Position numbers and translations under genes: made by a program
Notes under the pieces: model-generated
What the model was told of the DNA's origin: nothing
The model's input: the letters and a program-made list of their open reading frames with translations, nothing else
Databases searched by the model: none
NCBI GenBank assembly: GCA_934700635.1
Contig: CAKUXU010000018.1
Location: 1 to 13,288, forward strand
Length of the DNA stretch: 13,288 bases
Direction: 5' to 3'
Origin: an uncultured Eubacteriales bacterium
GTDB lineage: Bacteria; Bacillota; Clostridia; Oscillospirales; Acutalibacteraceae
Shown here: positions 1-8,391 of the stretch, in pieces
Layout: every line of letters begins with the position of its first letter
How positions within the stretch are numbered: the stretch's first letter is position 1

Positions 1-406
1 CTATAAGGACAAACTTTTAAGAATGGCTGCTGAATATGAAAATTTTAGAAAGCGAAGCGAAAAAGAAAAAGAAACTATTTACTCAGATGCCATTTCCTTT
101 ACGGTTATGAGTATTTTACCAATTGCAGATAGTTTAGAAGCTGCTCTTAGTTCTTCTGAAAACCAAAATGAAGAATATAAAAAAGGAATAAAACTTTTGA
201 AAGATCAATTTGAAAAAGCTTTAAAAACATTAAAAGTGGAATCTTTCGGAGAAGTTGGAGAAAAGTTTGATCCAAGTATTCATAATGCTATATCCCATAT
301 AGAGGAGGAATCAGACAAAGAAAGTGAAATATCAAAAGTATTTCAAAAAGGATATAAATCAAGTACGCGTGTAATACGCCATGCTATGGTCCAGGTAACA
401 AATTAA
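1..406 (+). CDS. grpE: GrpE nucleotide exchange factor, 5' end cut by window
   Basis: GrpE is the cytosolic dimeric co-chaperone that makes DnaK release ADP. The reading frame is open from base 2, before the first internal ATG at base 23, and it already encodes GrpE sequence (YKDKLLRMAAEYENFRKR). The true start therefore lies upstream of the window. About 134 codons are visible: the end of the long N-terminal coiled coil, then the C-terminal beta domain with the family hallmarks FDP..HNAI and VFQKGY followed by RV.RHAMVQV. The stop is at 404-406 and dnaK starts 34 bases later with no terminator between, so the two are co-transcribed in the usual grpE-dnaK-dnaJ order. The HrcA/CIRCE control region, if present, would be upstream and cannot be seen. 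Identity is very secure; only the N-terminus is missing. Confidence 0.96.
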   Translation, partial: YKDKLLRMAAEYENFRKRSEKEKETIYSDAISFTVMSILPIADSLEAALSSSENQNEEYKKGIKLLKDQFEKALKTLKVESFGEVGEKFDPSIHNAISHIEEESDKESEISKVFQKGYKSSTRVIRHAMVQVTN

Positions 407-428
407 ATTTAATAAATTAGTATATTAG

Positions 429-2294
<1,866 letters not shown>

Positions 2295-2308
2295 TTTTAA
2301 ATTAAAGT

Positions 2309-2339
2309 CCCCCTTCATTGCCTAAGGGCGATAAGGGGG
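2309..2339 (+). other. Strong hairpin in the dnaK-dnaJ intercistronic gap
   Basis: In the 73-base gap between dnaK and dnaJ, CCCCCTT (2309-2315) pairs with AAGGGGG (2333-2339), and inside it ATTGCC (2317-2322) pairs with GGCGAT (2327-2332, one G-T pair) around a TAAG loop. C2316 is bulged. That is a 13-pair stem, strikingly GC-rich for this AT-rich DNA. The downstream sequence is CAAAAATAATTTTT rather than an immediate T-run, so it is not a standard intrinsic terminator. It may act as an mRNA stabiliser or processing site that lowers dnaJ relative to dnaK, or be a partial terminator; it could also be one copy of a dispersed palindromic repeat. The structure is seen directly; its role is inferred. 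Confidence 0.75.
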
Positions 2340-2353
2340 CAAAAATAATTTTT

Positions 2354-2370
2354 AAGAGGGTGAAGAGTTG
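2354..2370 (+). promoter_or_regulatory. Ribosome binding site and TTG start of dnaJ
   Basis: AAGAGGG at 2354-2360 lies 7 bases before TTG at 2368-2370. This TTG opens directly into the conserved DnaJ beginning ([12 protein letters not shown]). No in-frame ATG lies between it and the J domain, and the GTG at 2360 is out of frame. The weak start codon, together with the upstream hairpin, would tend to keep DnaJ below DnaK. Confidence 0.85.
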
Positions 2371-3525
2371 CCTGAAAAAAGAGATTATTATGATGTCTTG
2401 GGAGTCAGTAAAGGGGCTTCGGAAGACGAAATAAAAAAAGCATACAGAAAGCTTGCAAAAAAATATCATCCTGATTTAAATCCAGGAGATAAAACCGCAG
2501 AGCAAAAATTCAAGGAAGTCGGCGAAGCTTATGATGTTTTGTCTGACAAATCAAAGCGTAGCAGATATGATCAATTTGGCCATGCAGGTACCGACCCGAA
2601 TTATGGTGGCGGAAGCAGTGGAGGATACAGTTATTATTCAGAGAGTCCTTTTGGATCAGATATTGATCTTGGTGATATATTCGGAAGCTTTTTCGGTGGA
2701 TTCGGTGGTGGCAGAACAAGACGTGATGGAAATGCTCCCAGAAGAGGTTCCGATGTCGAAATAACAGTTAATATTTCCTTTTTGGAAGCAGCTAAAGGAT
2801 GCAAAAAGAAAATTTCTTACAGTAACATAGATACATGTAAAAAATGTAGTGGTTCTGGGGCAAGACCTGGTACTTCTCCTAAGACATGTAGTGTTTGCGG
2901 TGGAAGAGGTCAAGTTACTGTTAACCAACGAACTCCTTTTGGAATGATGCAAACAACACGCACTTGTGACAGTTGTCATGGAAGCGGTAAAATCATAGAC
3001 TCTCCATGCGCGGACTGCGGTGGAAATGGAAGAATTCGTTCAAATAAGGAAATTGAAGTTAACATACCTGCAGGTATAAGCAATAACCAAATTTTAAATG
3101 TCAGTGGAAAAGGAGATGCTGGAAGAAACGGCGGAGAAAATGGGGATTTACATCTTTACATAAATGTTGCTCCTCACCCTGTTTTTGAGCGTAAAGATTA
3201 TGATGTTTGGTGCGAAATACCAATAACATTTACCCAAGCAGCACTCGGAGCTGATGTTGTAGTACCTACAATTGACGGTAAAGTAGAATGTCATATACAT
3301 GAAGGTACCCAAACAGGAGATGTATTTAAACTTAAAGGAAAAGGTATACCTAAACTTCACGGAAGAGGTCAGGGCGATGAGTTTGTAAAAGTGCATATTG
3401 AAGTGCCTAAGAATTTGACGTCTTATCAGAGAAAAGCCCTAAATGAGTTTGAAAAAACTTTAACAGAAAAAAACTATCAAAAAAGGAAATCCTTCTTTGA
3501 TAGAATAAAGAATTTATTTGATTAA
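2368..3525 (+). CDS. dnaJ: Chaperone DnaJ (Hsp40)
   Basis: Co-chaperone that delivers substrates to DnaK and stimulates its ATPase. It has 385 residues, normal length. The N-terminal J domain (about 5-68) contains the essential HPD at 34-36. A Gly/Phe-rich stretch follows (about 77-115). The zinc domain holds four CxxCxGxG-type repeats with cysteines at 157/160, 174/177, 200/203 and 214/217, enough to bind two zinc ions. Two C-terminal beta-sandwich substrate domains and a short dimerisation tail complete the protein. All features of a class I DnaJ are present, so it should be fully functional. It starts with TTG (AAGAGGG 7 bases upstream). It is the last gene of the operon here: the next gene is convergent, its stop codon 7 bases away. 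The prmA-type gene often found after dnaJ in Firmicutes is not present. Confidence 0.98.
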   Translation: MPEKRDYYDVLGVSKGASEDEIKKAYRKLAKKYHPDLNPGDKTAEQKFKEVGEAYDVLSDKSKRSRYDQFGHAGTDPNYGGGSSGGYSYYSESPFGSDIDLGDIFGSFFGGFGGGRTRRDGNAPRRGSDVEITVNISFLEAAKGCKKKISYSNIDTCKKCSGSGARPGTSPKTCSVCGGRGQVTVNQRTPFGMMQTTRTCDSCHGSGKIIDSPCADCGGNGRIRSNKEIEVNIPAGISNNQILNVSGKGDAGRNGGENGDLHLYINVAPHPVFERKDYDVWCEIPITFTQAALGADVVVPTIDGKVECHIHEGTQTGDVFKLKGKGIPKLHGRGQGDEFVKVHIEVPKNLTSYQRKALNEFEKTLTEKNYQKRKSFFDRIKNLFD

Positions 3526-3538
3526 ACAAACATCAAAT
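3516..3538. terminator. Weak inverted repeat between convergent dnaJ and peptide gene
   Basis: ATTTGAT (3516-3522) and ATCAAAT (3532-3538) form a 7-base perfect inverted repeat with a 9-base loop spanning both stop codons. It is AT-rich and no long T-run follows on either strand. At best it is a weak bidirectional terminator; it may be chance. No better terminator for either gene is visible, so the two transcripts probably overlap at their 3' ends. Confidence 0.3.
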
Positions 3539-3898
3539 CTTTCGAATCCATGATATAGTGCGTTTTACACCATTACGTATAGATTTGGCTATTCCTATGT
3601 TTGCTACAATAGCACCTTCAATAATTCCCCGTCCTATTTTATAGGTTATAACGGGTGGACTTCTCTTAATAATTGATCTGACAAGTAATCCACCTGAAAT
3701 GTTGTTGAGTTCTTCATCTGAAAGATTGACATGTTTTTCAATAGCTTCATTGATATTATCTGCTAAAACTTTCAATTCATCGTCTGTAACAGTTATTCCC
3801 TCGCTTTTAAATAAAGCTTTTACTTCATCAGTTGATGTGCATTCTAAAATTTTTTTCATGAATTCACTATCACCTACAAGTTTATTAAATTTATCCAT
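3533..3898 (-). CDS. Nif11-like/double-glycine leader peptide precursor with cationic core
   Basis: A 121-residue precursor-like protein. ATG at 3898 is chosen over the upstream in-frame GTG (3907) because AGGAAGG (3913-3907) sits 8 bases before ATG and overlaps that GTG. Residues 1-70 form an acidic helical leader of the Nif11-like type (SEFMKKIL, then STDEVKALFKSEGI, then LSDEELNNISGG), ending in Gly-Gly at 69-70, the usual cut site of C39-peptidase ABC exporters. Residues 71-121 are a very different 51-residue core: 11 Lys/Arg, one Glu, many Ile/Val, a GxxxG motif (IGRGIIEGAI), a Pro-Pro pair, Trp near the end and no cysteine. Lack of Cys rules out a lanthipeptide or disulfide peptide. An unmodified, membrane-active bacteriocin-like peptide is the simplest inference. 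No modification enzyme, exporter or immunity gene is visible. The leader class is fairly sure; the function is not known. Confidence 0.8.
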   Translation of the reverse strand: MDKFNKLVGDSEFMKKILECTSTDEVKALFKSEGITVTDDELKVLADNINEAIEKHVNLSDEELNNISGGLLVRSIIKRSPPVITYKIGRGIIEGAIVANIGIAKSIRNGVKRTISWIRKI

Positions 3899-3906
3899 AG
3901 TTATCA

Positions 3907-3913
3907 CCTTCCT
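3907..3913 (-). promoter_or_regulatory. Ribosome binding site of the peptide gene
   Basis: On the minus strand AGGAAGG lies 8 bases before ATG (3898). This spacing selects that ATG and makes the longer GTG-initiated reading, which begins on the last base of this site, unlikely. Confidence 0.8.
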
Positions 3914-3936
3914 ATATTATTTTAACAACAATAAAT

Positions 3937-3965
3937 AGTATATAATACACAAATAGATTTGTCAA
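3937..3965 (-). promoter_or_regulatory. Near-consensus sigma-A promoter of the peptide gene
   Basis: On the minus strand, a perfect -35 TTGACA (3965-3960) and a -10 TATACT (3942-3937) are separated by exactly 17 bases. Transcription would begin near 3930, giving a leader of about 32 bases before the ATG at 3898. A promoter this close to consensus shows that the small gene is a real, independently transcribed unit. No clear operator is visible; the -35 box lies inside the imperfect palindrome ATTTG-T-CAAAT. Confidence 0.8.
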
Positions 3966-4027
3966 ATGCTAATTAAAATGTCTTTATTAACAATTTCGTA
4001 TTGCAAAGTCATATAGTATGAATATAG

Positions 4028-4056
4028 TTGACATTTTTATAAAAAAGTGCTAAGAA
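4028..4056 (+). promoter_or_regulatory. Possible upstream promoter for the DUF1292 gene
   Basis: A perfect TTGACA at 4028-4033 is followed after 17 bases by TAAGAA (4051-4056), a poor -10 box (AAGAAT one base further on is slightly better). It could be a second start point about 80 bases upstream of the stronger promoter at 4110-4138. The stretch between them, about 4072-4109, is almost pure A/T with an ATATATATAT run. Confidence 0.35.
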
Positions 4057-4109
4057 TTGGGTAAGTGTAATAAATTAAAAATATATATATAAAAATATAA
4101 ATAATATAA

Positions 4110-4138
4110 TTGACTATTCAATATAATTTAATTAGAAT
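4110..4138 (+). promoter_or_regulatory. Sigma-A promoter for DUF1292 gene and probably the 6S RNA
   Basis: TTGACT (4110-4115), 17 bases, TAGAAT (4133-4138): each box differs from consensus at one position. Transcription would begin near 4145, just upstream of the GGGAGG ribosome site (4160-4165) and the ATG at 4172. The region 3914-4171 has no gene. It holds this promoter, the divergent minus-strand promoter and AT-rich spacer. Confidence 0.75.
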
Positions 4139-4171
4139 AGGAAGGGTAAACAATTTATTGGGAGGATTACA

Positions 4172-4450
4172 ATGGACGAAAATTTTTCATCTGATATTAT
4201 TACTTTAGTTGATGATGAGGGAATAGAAAGAGAGTTTGAAGTTCTTGATACTATAGAAAACTCTCATGGTAAATTTTATGCTTTAATGCCGAACTTTAAA
4301 CTTCCTGAAGAAGAGTTAAACAGTGAAGAAACTTATTTCATATTCGAAATGATTGAAGAAAACGGCGAAGAGCAATTGGTTGAAGTTGATAATGATGAAC
4401 TTCTAGATGAACTTTCTGATGAGTTCGAAAAAAGACTGGGAGCTATATAA
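4172..4450 (+). CDS. DUF1292 (YrzB-like) small acidic protein
   Basis: A 92-residue, strongly acidic cytosolic protein with the layout of the DUF1292 family, widespread in Firmicutes (YrzB in Bacillus). The N-terminal half reads ITLVDDEGIEREFEVLDTI, then a Tyr-Ala-Leu-hydrophobic core strand (KFYALMPN), then an acidic stretch and a hydrophobic-acidic repeat (TYFIFEMIEENGEEQLVEV), ending in a helical tail (DELLDELSDEFEKRL). There is no signal peptide, cysteine or catalytic motif. The family has no established biochemical role. The start is supported by GGGAGG at 4160-4165. Often such genes lie near yrrK/ruvX-type genes; here it has its own promoter and is followed directly by a probable 6S RNA, with which it may share a transcript. 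Family assignment is confident, function unknown. Confidence 0.88.
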   Translation: MDENFSSDIITLVDDEGIEREFEVLDTIENSHGKFYALMPNFKLPEEELNSEETYFIFEMIEENGEEQLVEVDNDELLDELSDEFEKRLGAI

Positions 4451-4470
4451 CCGTTTAAATTTTGATTTTT

Positions 4471-4644
4471 CTGCTTAATTCGCGGACTGTGTCCATATAA
4501 CCCTACAAGATTTAATAGGGAGTTTGATATCGTTTAGGATTGCAGGCCTTCTTTGTTATATAAGTAAAGGAAGCGTGAATACTCGATAAAAACACCCACC
4601 TGCTGATTGTGGCAGGTTATTTAGGGCACGATACGATTAAGCGG
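4471..4644 (+). ncRNA. ssrS: Probable 6S RNA (ssrS), RNA polymerase regulator
   Basis: 6S RNA mimics an open promoter and sequesters the housekeeping RNA polymerase. No ORF fits this gap, but it folds like 6S. The closing stem is CTGCTTAAT (4471-4479) with ATTAAGCGG (4636-4644), extended by GTGTCC (4489-4494) with GGGCAC (4624-4629). An unpaired central region follows, then a 3'-side hairpin ACCTGC/GCAGGT (4598-4603, 4612-4617) in the context ACACCCACC...AGGTTATTTAGGG. That context resembles the conserved 3' segment of known 6S RNAs (ACAUUCACCUU...AAGGGUUAC in E. coli). An outer arm pairs GCCTTCTTT with AAAGGAAGC (about 4546-4574, imperfect). Length of about 175-190 bases is right. Ends are set by the stem and terminator and are approximate; the promoter is either its own (TATATAA near 4444) or that of the DUF1292 gene. 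Confidence 0.75.
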
Positions 4645-4665
4645 ATTTTTTATAAGTCCTTTTTT
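4643..4665 (+). terminator. Intrinsic terminator of the 6S RNA transcript
   Basis: GGATTT (4643-4648) pairs with AAGTCC (4654-4659, one G-T pair) around a 5-base loop, followed by six T (4660-4665). The first two G overlap the end of the 6S closing stem, so the terminator hairpin and the last pairs of that stem compete. This is common at the 3' end of small RNAs that are trimmed after termination. Confidence 0.65.
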
Positions 4666-4730
4666 ATTAAAAATAAATTAAGTTTAAATTTAAACGAAAA
4701 TACATTACTGAAAATCTTGTGCTTTATCTG

Positions 4731-4759
4731 TTGATTTTTAGCAATATTTATAGTAAAAT
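4731..4759 (+). promoter_or_regulatory. Sigma-A promoter of the cvpA-pgsA-clp-nrdR unit
   Basis: TTGATT (4731-4736), 17 bases, TAAAAT (4754-4759). Transcription would start near 4766. This places the in-frame ATG codons at 4719 and 4758 upstream of or inside the promoter, and supports the TTG at 4794 as the real start of the first gene. Downstream genes to nrdR are spaced 22-25 bases apart with no terminator, so this promoter probably serves all four. Confidence 0.75.
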
Positions 4760-4780
4760 GACAAGGGTTTTTAGAATTTT

Positions 4781-4796
4781 GGAGGTAAAACAGTTG
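4781..4796 (+). promoter_or_regulatory. Ribosome binding site and TTG start of the cvpA-like gene
   Basis: GGAGG at 4781-4785 is followed 8 bases later by TTG (4794-4796). It is the only good ribosome site in this region and decides the start against the longer reading from 4719. Confidence 0.8.
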
Positions 4797-5489
4797 TTAC
4801 CGATTTTAGCAGATATAGGAATTATATTTATTTTTGCAACATCTGTTGTTGTAGGATTTAAAAATGGTGTTTTAAAATCTTTTTTATTGTTTGTAGGTTT
4901 TGTAATTTCATGGTGTTTTTCAGTTTACATAGCTAAATTTTTATCATATAGCTTATATTATGATTTGATATCGCCATACATATCAAGAAGTATTGAAAAA
5001 TTTGTATATGGCAATGCAAATGAAATGATTTTTGGTGGTTTGTCCGATTTTATTTTTGCTGTTCTTCACAATTATGGAATAACACCGGAAAAAATTACTC
5101 ATATTATAAATAGTGTAAGCAAAGAAAAATTGCCAAATGAAATTTCAAAAATTTTAATGCCAGGAATTATAGAAATTTTAAAACCCGTATTTTCAGGCAT
5201 GGTTTTTGCTATTTTAGGTTTAACTGGGAGAATATGCATAAGAAAAATTTTAAGTCTTTTAAGATTTAAAACACTTAGTTTTATAGATAGAGTAATTGGT
5301 GCAATTTTCGGGGCATTTAAAGGATATGTTGCTGTTTTGGTATGTTTATGTATAATAAGAATGCTTGTCCCTTTTATTCCTTCAAATAACCCAGTTAGTG
5401 AATTTATTGGTAAAGCTAACAACTCAACTTTGATTTTCAAGAAAATGTATAATGACAATATACTATATACTTTTATTAAGAAAGTTTAA
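4794..5489 (+). CDS. CvpA-family membrane protein
   Basis: A 231-residue integral membrane protein with the layout of the CvpA/colicin V production family. Starting at TTG 4794, the chain begins LPILADIGIIFIFATSVVVGF, the typical CvpA first membrane segment with a Gly-rich turn (GFKNGVLKS). A second segment follows at about 30-50. A long, mostly polar loop with amphipathic helices lies in the middle (about 55-130), then membrane segments near 135-155 and 175-200. The last contains the family signature RVIGAIFGAFKGYVAVLV. The family was named from an E. coli gene needed for colicin V release; its molecular role in Firmicutes is not settled. It is the first gene of a unit with pgsA 24 bases downstream, which fits an envelope role. 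Low overall similarity is normal for this family. Confidence 0.8.
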   Translation: MLPILADIGIIFIFATSVVVGFKNGVLKSFLLFVGFVISWCFSVYIAKFLSYSLYYDLISPYISRSIEKFVYGNANEMIFGGLSDFIFAVLHNYGITPEKITHIINSVSKEKLPNEISKILMPGIIEILKPVFSGMVFAILGLTGRICIRKILSLLRFKTLSFIDRVIGAIFGAFKGYVAVLVCLCIIRMLVPFIPSNNPVSEFIGKANNSTLIFKKMYNDNILYTFIKKV

Positions 5490-5513
5490 AAAATAGGAGG
5501 CTTAAAATCAAGA

Positions 5514-6080
5514 ATGAATAAAAACATTTATGAAAATTTAACTGTTCCGAATATTCTTTCCTTTTTAAGGATATTGATTTTAGTGCCTTTTGTTTTATTT
5601 GTAAATAATAACAATTACATCGGCGGAGGAGTAATACTGATTTTATCTGGACTTACAGATTTGCTTGATGGATTTATAGCTAGGAAATTTAATCAAATAA
5701 CTCGTTTGGGAGAAATGCTTGATCCAACTGCCGATAAATTGACTTTGATGACCGTTATGATATGTGCAAGCATGAAATTTCCGAGGATTTTTCCATTTAT
5801 GGCACTTTTAGCTTTAAAGGAAATTTTAATGCTTGTTGCTGGGGCGATTTTACTGAAAAATAAAAAAGATCCTCCTGCATCAAAATGGTATGGAAAAGTT
5901 TCTACGGTTGTTTTTTATATTTCAATAACGACAATAATAGTAATAAAAGCTATTTGGGAAGTTGATATTGAGATTTTGGATATTTTCCTTATGTCGATCA
6001 CTTCTGTTTGTATGCTTTATGCTTTAGGTGGATATTTTAGAATTTTTGTTTCGCTGATGAAAAGTAAAAATATAAATTAA
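5514..6080 (+). CDS. pgsA: CDP-diacylglycerol-glycerol-3-phosphate phosphatidyltransferase PgsA
   Basis: Catalyses CDP-diacylglycerol + sn-glycerol 3-phosphate -> phosphatidylglycerophosphate + CMP, the committed step to phosphatidylglycerol and cardiolipin, in the cytoplasmic membrane. It has 188 residues, normal. The N-terminus LTVPNILSFLRI is typical of PgsA. The complete CDP-alcohol phosphotransferase motif is present: D49, D52-G53, A56-R57, G66, D70 and D74 (DLLDGFIAR...G...D...D), which bind the metal ions and CDP. About five or six membrane helices can be drawn. AGGAGG lies at 5495-5500, 13 bases before ATG, a longer spacing than usual, but no closer in-frame start exists. Phosphatidylserine synthase or another CDP-alcohol transferase is possible in principle; the N-terminus and length favour PgsA. 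Confidence 0.93.
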   Translation: MNKNIYENLTVPNILSFLRILILVPFVLFVNNNNYIGGGVILILSGLTDLLDGFIARKFNQITRLGEMLDPTADKLTLMTVMICASMKFPRIFPFMALLALKEILMLVAGAILLKNKKDPPASKWYGKVSTVVFYISITTIIVIKAIWEVDIEILDIFLMSITSVCMLYALGGYFRIFVSLMKSKNIN

Positions 6081-6102
6081 TTAAATTTTAAGGGGTATTA
6101 AT

Positions 6103-8367
6103 ATGCTATGTTCAAGGTGTAAAAAAAGAGCAGCAATATTTTTTATGTCTCTTGGCGTAAACGGGAAGGGAGAAGGTCTTTGTGAGCAATGCGCACAAGA
6201 ACTAGGTACTGGACCAATTAAAGACATAATAGAAAAAATGGGTGTTTCTGAAGAAGATTTTCTTAGTATTCAAGGAAAACTGGCAGATGCTTTTCAATCG
6301 AAAAATCAAGAAGTTTCCGAAGATACTGATTCGCAACCTTTAGTAAAAAATCTTTTTTCAAGCCTTATTTTTCCTGGTAAAGAAAACATTTTTGATGAAA
6401 ATGAAAATACGGATAAAAAAGGGGATAAATCCTCCAAAAAATCAAAAAGAAAGTATTTAAATCTTTATTGCTCAAATTTGACTGGTAAAGCCAAGGACGG
6501 AAAACTCGACAGAGTAATAGGGCGGGATGAAGAAATAAATAGGACTATTCAAATCCTTTGCAGAAGAACTAAAAATAATCCCTGCTTAATAGGTGAGCCG
6601 GGTGTAGGTAAGACGGCTATTGCCGAAGGCCTTGCAATTAGAATTGAAGAAGAAAAAGTTCCTTATTCAATGAAAAATAAAGAAATTTATCTTCTGGATC
6701 TAGCCGCTTTAGTTGCGGGTACTCAATTTAGAGGTCAATTTGAAAGCAGAATTAAAGGTCTCGTGGAAGAAGTAAAAGAAAATGGAAATATTATATTATT
6801 TATAGATGAAATTCATAATTTAGTAGGAGCAGGAGACTCAGAAGGATCTATGAGTGCCGCAAATATTTTGAAGCCAGCACTTTCTAGAGGAGAAATCCAA
6901 GTTATAGGTGCAACTACTTTTGAAGAATACAGAAAACATATAGAAAAAGACAGCGCTTTAGAAAGACGTTTTCAACCTATTAAAGTTGAGGAGCCTTCTT
7001 TATCTAAAACTGTTGATATTCTAATAGGTATTAAAGATTATTATGAAAATCATCATAGAGTAAAAATTTCGGATAGAATCATAAAAAGTTTAACAATGCT
7101 TTCTGAAAGATATATTACCGATAGATTTTTACCGGATAAGGCAATAGATTTAATGGATGAATCATGCACGTATGCTTCTTTACACAGCAAAGCTTTGATT
7201 TCTTACGATAAAAAAGTTTCTGAAAGAGAAAAACTAAAAAAAGAAGAAGAAAAACTTCTGGCTTCGGGGGAAAACCAGCAAACAGATTATGAGAGACTTG
7301 CAAAAGTACGTTTCGAAATCGCAAAACTGGATGAAGAAATAGAAAAAATAAAACCCGAAGCATTTAAAACAGTTGTTACTCATGATGATGTAGCAAAAGT
7401 TATACAACTTTGGACGGGGATTCCTTCTACTAAAATAGAAGAACAAGAATTTAGTAAACTTGAATTTTTAGAAGATGACTTGAAACGTAAAATTGTAGGT
7501 CAAGATGATGCAGTTAGCAAGGTAGTTTCGGCAATAAGAAGAAACAGGGTTCAAATAAGCCCAAGACGAAGACCAGCTTCGTTTATTTTCGCAGGACCTA
7601 CAGGTGTAGGAAAAACGGAACTTGTTAAAGCTCTTGCAAATGAACTTGTTGATTCTCCCGATGCCTTATTAAGACTTGATATGTCGGAATATATGGAAAA
7701 ACATTCATCTTCAAAAATAGTTGGATCACCTCCGGGATATGTCGGATATGATGAAGCAGGACAATTAACCGAAAAAGTTCGTCAAAGACCTTATAGCGTT
7801 ATTCTTTTTGATGAAATCGAGAAAGCTCATCCTGATGTTATGAATATACTCCTTCAAGTTTTGGATGAAGGTAGAATTACCGATTCTCATGGAAGAATAG
7901 TTAATTTTGAAAATACTGTTATAGTTATGACTTCAAATGCAGGAAGCAGCAAATCAAATGATGCTTTAGGATTTGGAAAAAGTCAAAATACGTTCTCAAA
8001 AGAGAAGACTTTGAAGGCACTTAGAGAGTTTTTAAAACCGGAATTTCTAAGTCGTCTTGATGAAATAATAGTGTTTAACAATTTAACAGAGGAAGATTTT
8101 AAAAATATAGCTAAAATTATGCTCGATGAATATGTAAATTCTTTAGCTGAGCATAATATTAAATTCAGCTATGATGAAAAATCGCTGGAAGTTTTAGCTA
8201 AAAAATCTTTTGGTGGTAAAAGTGGAGCAAGAGATTTAAGAAACCTTATACGTAAAGAAATAGAAGATAAACTTTCAATAATGATAATAAAAAATGGTGG
8301 ATTTGATATAGGAGATATCTTCCTTACCGCTATCGATGATAAACTTGAGATTAAAGTTTCAAAATAA
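6103..8367 (+). CDS. ClpC-type AAA+ ATPase with N-terminal zinc ribbon
   Basis: Two-ring AAA+ unfoldase, 754 residues, which should feed substrates to ClpP. The first AAA domain has Walker A GEPGVGKT at 164-171 and Walker B FIDE with D235-E236. A ClpC-like middle coiled coil lies at about 365-425. The second AAA domain has Walker A GPTGVGKT at 498-505, Walker B FDE at D570-E571, and a C-terminal small domain. An LGF at 622-624 is the ClpP-docking loop. The usual pair of Clp N-terminal helical repeats is absent. Instead the protein starts with a CxxC...CxxC zinc ribbon (C3, C6, C27, C30), like the N-terminus of the McsA adaptor, then a helical region and a Lys/Ser-rich linker to about 130. There is no separate mcsA or mcsB here. 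AAGGGG (6091-6096) sets the start. ClpC-like is the best name; adaptor-independent substrate or redox sensing is inference. Confidence 0.93.
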   Translation: MLCSRCKKRAAIFFMSLGVNGKGEGLCEQCAQELGTGPIKDIIEKMGVSEEDFLSIQGKLADAFQSKNQEVSEDTDSQPLVKNLFSSLIFPGKENIFDENENTDKKGDKSSKKSKRKYLNLYCSNLTGKAKDGKLDRVIGRDEEINRTIQILCRRTKNNPCLIGEPGVGKTAIAEGLAIRIEEEKVPYSMKNKEIYLLDLAALVAGTQFRGQFESRIKGLVEEVKENGNIILFIDEIHNLVGAGDSEGSMSAANILKPALSRGEIQVIGATTFEEYRKHIEKDSALERRFQPIKVEEPSLSKTVDILIGIKDYYENHHRVKISDRIIKSLTMLSERYITDRFLPDKAIDLMDESCTYASLHSKALISYDKKVSEREKLKKEEEKLLASGENQQTDYERLAKVRFEIAKLDEEIEKIKPEAFKTVVTHDDVAKVIQLWTGIPSTKIEEQEFSKLEFLEDDLKRKIVGQDDAVSKVVSAIRRNRVQISPRRRPASFIFAGPTGVGKTELVKALANELVDSPDALLRLDMSEYMEKHSSSKIVGSPPGYVGYDEAGQLTEKVRQRPYSVILFDEIEKAHPDVMNILLQVLDEGRITDSHGRIVNFENTVIVMTSNAGSSKSNDALGFGKSQNTFSKEKTLKALREFLKPEFLSRLDEIIVFNNLTEEDFKNIAKIMLDEYVNSLAEHNIKFSYDEKSLEVLAKKSFGGKSGARDLRNLIRKEIEDKLSIMIIKNGGFDIGDIFLTAIDDKLEIKVSK

Positions 8368-8391
8368 TTTGGAAGGATTGCTGACAGATAT

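Noticed and set aside
3699..3938. Plus-strand open frame opposite the peptide gene.
   Set aside because: No ribosome site or promoter fits it; it is the shadow of the minus-strand gene, which has both and a recognisable leader.
4043..4056. AAGTGCTAAGAA resembles the right half of a CIRCE (HrcA) operator.
   Set aside because: The left half TTAGCACTC is absent at the required 9-base spacing, and the downstream gene is not a heat-shock gene.
4719..4793. Longer N-terminus for the cvpA-like protein, from codons at 4719 or ATG 4758.
   Set aside because: These codons lie upstream of or inside the promoter at 4731-4759, have no ribosome site, and add non-conserved residues; TTG 4794 follows GGAGG.
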